This document shows positions 61,486-64,000 of a stretch of 64,000 nucleotides of DNA, in pieces. The DNA is from Agroathelia rolfsii. Its lineage: Eukaryota > Basidiomycota > Agaricomycetes > Amylocorticiales > Amylocorticiaceae. The stretch is taken from assembly GCA_018343915.1 (NCBI GenBank), contig JABRWF010000005.1, forward strand, positions 2,763,001 through 2,827,000, read 5' to 3'. The first letter of the stretch is position 1, and every line of letters starts with the position of its first letter. A program made the position numbers and the translations under genes. The notes under the pieces were generated by a model. The model searched no databases, was not told the origin of the DNA, and saw nothing but the letters and a program-made list of their open reading frames with translations.

Positions 61486-64000
61486 ATGGAGTATACCGGG
61501 TATAATCAAGCACCTGTTTTCTCAACAATCAACTACAACATGCCCCCTCCAACATTCAGACGCTCGGTGGAAGTAGATTTGACGCAAAGCACCGATGACG
61601 AGGAAACCGTCTCTCCAAAGAAACGTCCTATCGCATATATCGACCTGACGCTTGATTCAGACGACGACGACGACATCTTGTCTATCTCTCCTCAGCCTCA
61701 CCATAGGGCGAAGAGACTGAGACTGGCTGACTCCCCCACTGCTTCTTCGGATGACATAGTCTCAGAAAGGAGCCACACCGCTTCGTCTGACCCCTCGTTT
61801 GGGGTGGCAACTGGCTCTGTCCACTCCATTTCTTCTTCTCCACAGATCAAACCTTCCACTCATACACAGCTTCCGGATGATATGCTACTCAAATTGATCG
61901 AGGACACGGACGCTGCAATAGAGAGGAGGCAGGCCTTACTCGACTCGAATAACGGTAGCATAGATTTCTTCAGGTCTGTAACCCTGAGGAATGAAATTAC
62001 CCGTTCCCAAGTACAAAGAGCCGAATACGTGGAAACTTTGTTGAACCGTGAATCATACAAGTCAGGAAGCCAGAATGCATCTGTTAGCACAGTATCTGAG
62101 TGGCCCGAACCAGGGCCTTCTCACTCCTCATGGGATGCTCCTCTGCAAATTAACACCGCGGACGGCCTACACGCGTTGGACCCTATTCCTTCTGTAACAA
62201 ATACGGATCCCCATTTTGATTTCTCATTGATAAATTACAACTATTCGAACAATCATGACCCGTCTGAACCGTACGAGTTAGAGCCTCTGGTACACTCGCA
62301 ACCCTCGATGCCATACGTGTATCCCGAGTATTCCTCAGATAACAATACGTTTTACTTGGAGACTCAAACGCCATATCACTCAGCATCATATACAAATTAT
62401 GGCTATAGTACAGCTACGAATCCGCCTTACACTGCATACGATACGAACCAGGGCTTTGGCAATTATGATGGCATGGATGCTCTTCCTCATAATCCATCTC
62501 GATTGCAGAAACCACACGGCGAGTACGTCCCATTAATGCATTATGTACTGCAAACGAGTAAAAGTGATGTAACTGTAACTATGAATTACTCTCTGCATAG
62601 CATACGCGAATTCCTCGAGATGGCCAACCAGGAGCATTTTGATTCTACCAGTGTCGTTGATGCGCTCAACAAGCTCAAGTTGGGGAAAATAACAGAATTT
62701 TTACCGGGCTTGAAAATCACTCTCATGCCTCATCAGGCTATTGGCGTCGCTTGGATGCTCGACAAGGAAAATGGACCTCTGAAGGGTGGCTGTTTGGCTG
62801 ATGAAATGGGTTTGGGGAAGGTATGGTCGTCTATATTTCATATTGATGCCAGACACGGCTTTTTCTCTGACGATTGATTAACTCCAGACGGTTCAAATGT
62901 AAGTCATAATCGAAAAAAAAAAAATTCAACCCTAGCTCGGAATGATACTGAGAGTTGTGGGCAATACTCAGGATTGCCACTTTGATGCTCCATCCCCCAG
63001 ATGATTCAGCGTGTAAAACAACTTTAATTGTGGCTCCGACCGCGCTTTTGGACCAATGGAAGTTGGAAATTAAGACCAAGACGACGGCTCGCATGGCTTG
63101 CTATATTTATCATGGTTAGTAGTACCCCTCATTATCACGCCATGAGTTAATACTTATCGCGTTCTTATGGTTGGATTAGGTTCTAACAGGGTTAGAAATG
63201 CGAGAGATCTTATGAGATACGACGTTGTCTTGACCACTTATGCTGTATGTGGTCTTTAAAGATAGTATGCTATCTCTGCAATCACTCATATCCCAACGTA
63301 GACGATGGCTCAAGAATGGGTAGACGAAGAAAGCGACCAGAAACCCAAGAAAAGGAAGAAAACCAAAGCTAGCACTTCTTTCATTGTCAGTGATGATGAT
63401 TCCGATGCCGCAGGAACTGTGTACAGAAAGAAAGCAAAGAGCAAGAAGAGTATGTATCTCCAGGTTTCCAATTTTGTTTACTCTGATGACCATGAAAATT
63501 GCAGAGGGACCTCTTTTCCAATGCAAGGTATTACGGTTACACCTCTAAATTCCCTGAAATAGCAGATACAAACCTCATTCACAGTGGTACCGCATTGTCC
63601 TTGACGAGGCCCAGATGATCCGAAATCGCAATACCCGTTTGTGTTTTTTCATTTTTCATTTTCCAACTTTTCCCACTAAATCTGGCTTGTAGGAACATCG
63701 CGCGCTGTGACCGATCTGGAGACTATCTATCGCTGGTGTCTGTCTGGGTAAGGGGAATACCCTATTTGTAGCTTGATTCATCTAAAAACAAGTCTATTTG
63801 AAGGACCCCCATTGTCAACAATCTCGCCGATGCTTATGGTCAAATTCGTTTCTTGAAGATCAGACCGTGGAACGAATACACAGTCAGTTTCATTCCTATA
63901 TACCCGAGTCTTGCATTATGCCGACCTTTCTTTGCTTTACAGGAATTCAACGGGCACATAGCATCCATTGAAAAGAGACAACGTAAGTCAAATTAAACCC
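61486..64000 (+). CDS. SNF2-family ATP-dependent DNA translocase with SUMO-interaction motifs (3' end outside the window)
   Basis: Start at 61486 (MEYTGYNQAP) or an internal ATG near 61540. The N-terminus is disordered with two candidate SUMO-interaction motifs, VEVDLT and IAYIDLTLDSDDDD. The ATPase half begins with LKITLMPHQAIGVAWML and motif I CLADEMGLGK, then spliced TVQMIATLML, LIVAPTALLDQWK (motif Ia), YDVVLTTYA, a Lys-rich nuclear-signal stretch (KPKKRKKTKAS) and, after an intron, RIVLDEAQMIRNR (motif II as DEAQ), RWCLSGTPIVNN (motif III) and ADAYGQIRFLKIRPW. DEAQ plus SIMs and a basic insert between motifs Ia and II recall the Rad5/Rad16/Uls1 branch, which also carries a RING; the RING would be past the window. 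Partial CDS. Confidence 0.88.

Overview
The window is nuclear DNA of a filamentous basidiomycete, most probably an agaricomycete. Genes are split by many short GT-AG introns of about 50-80 bases, intergenic spaces are short, and several genes belong to families typical of these fungi: an aberrant G-alpha subunit with a long insert, a GT61 glycosyltransferase, GH16 and GH45 enzymes, and a decayed LINE related to those common in Agaricomycetes. I recognised no rRNA, tRNA or CRISPR. Exon boundaries were worked out by hand from reading frame, splice signals and protein-family fit.

Layout. 1-164 (-): 5' end of a caspase-fold (metacaspase-like) gene cut by the window edge. 1.8-2.4 kb (-): complex I accessory subunit; 2.65-3.5 kb (+): unknown coiled-coil protein; 4.0-5.6 kb (-): GPI-type GH16 glucanase; 6.2-7.3 kb (+): mitochondrial ornithine carrier; 7.55-8.0 kb (+): ATP synthase subunit K; 8.2-10.1 kb (+): Ser-rich coiled-coil protein. 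11.3-13.4 kb (-): KAR5-like karyogamy protein, divergent from a 1515-residue CCCH/RRM/RBR ubiquitin ligase at 13.6-18.8 kb (+). 19.2-21.1 kb (+): S-adenosylhomocysteine hydrolase; 21.6-22.1 kb (+): Som1-like protein.

22.1-24.5 kb is gene-poor with two doubtful coding remnants. 24.6-25.8 kb (+): conserved unknown protein; 26.2-27.2 kb (-): glutathione transferase; 27.9-29.6 kb (+): conserved unknown; 29.8-33.5 kb (+): alanyl-tRNA synthetase; 34.4-36.5 kb (+): GATA-like zinc finger protein; 37.3-39.2 kb (-): GT61; 39.6-41.8 kb (-): G-alpha. 43.2-44.6 and 45.4-46.7 kb (+): tandem Ayr1-like reductases. 47.1-49.0 kb (+): Ser-rich unknown; 50.4-53.3 kb (+): RING-RRM protein; 54.3-54.8 kb (-): small membrane protein; 55.1-55.6 kb: decayed LINE; 56.8-58.0 kb (+): GH45; 58.7-59.3 kb (+): unknown; 59.5-60.7 kb (-): INO80 subunit B/Ies2; 61.5 kb to the end (+): SNF2 translocase with SUMO-interaction motifs, cut by the edge.

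The genes do not form one pathway. Themes are mitochondrial function (complex I, ATP synthase K, ornithine carrier, Som1, dual-start AlaRS), methylation (SAHH), secreted glucan and cellulose enzymes (GH16, GH45), chromatin (INO80B, SNF2) and RNA-linked ubiquitin ligases (CCCH-RRM-RBR and RING-RRM). The least ordinary items are the CCCH-RRM-RBR gene with a duplicated internal exon, the G-alpha without a myristoylation site and with an apparent GC-AG intron, the GH45 with Asn at the expected acid position, and a CACGTG palindrome recurring upstream of several genes.
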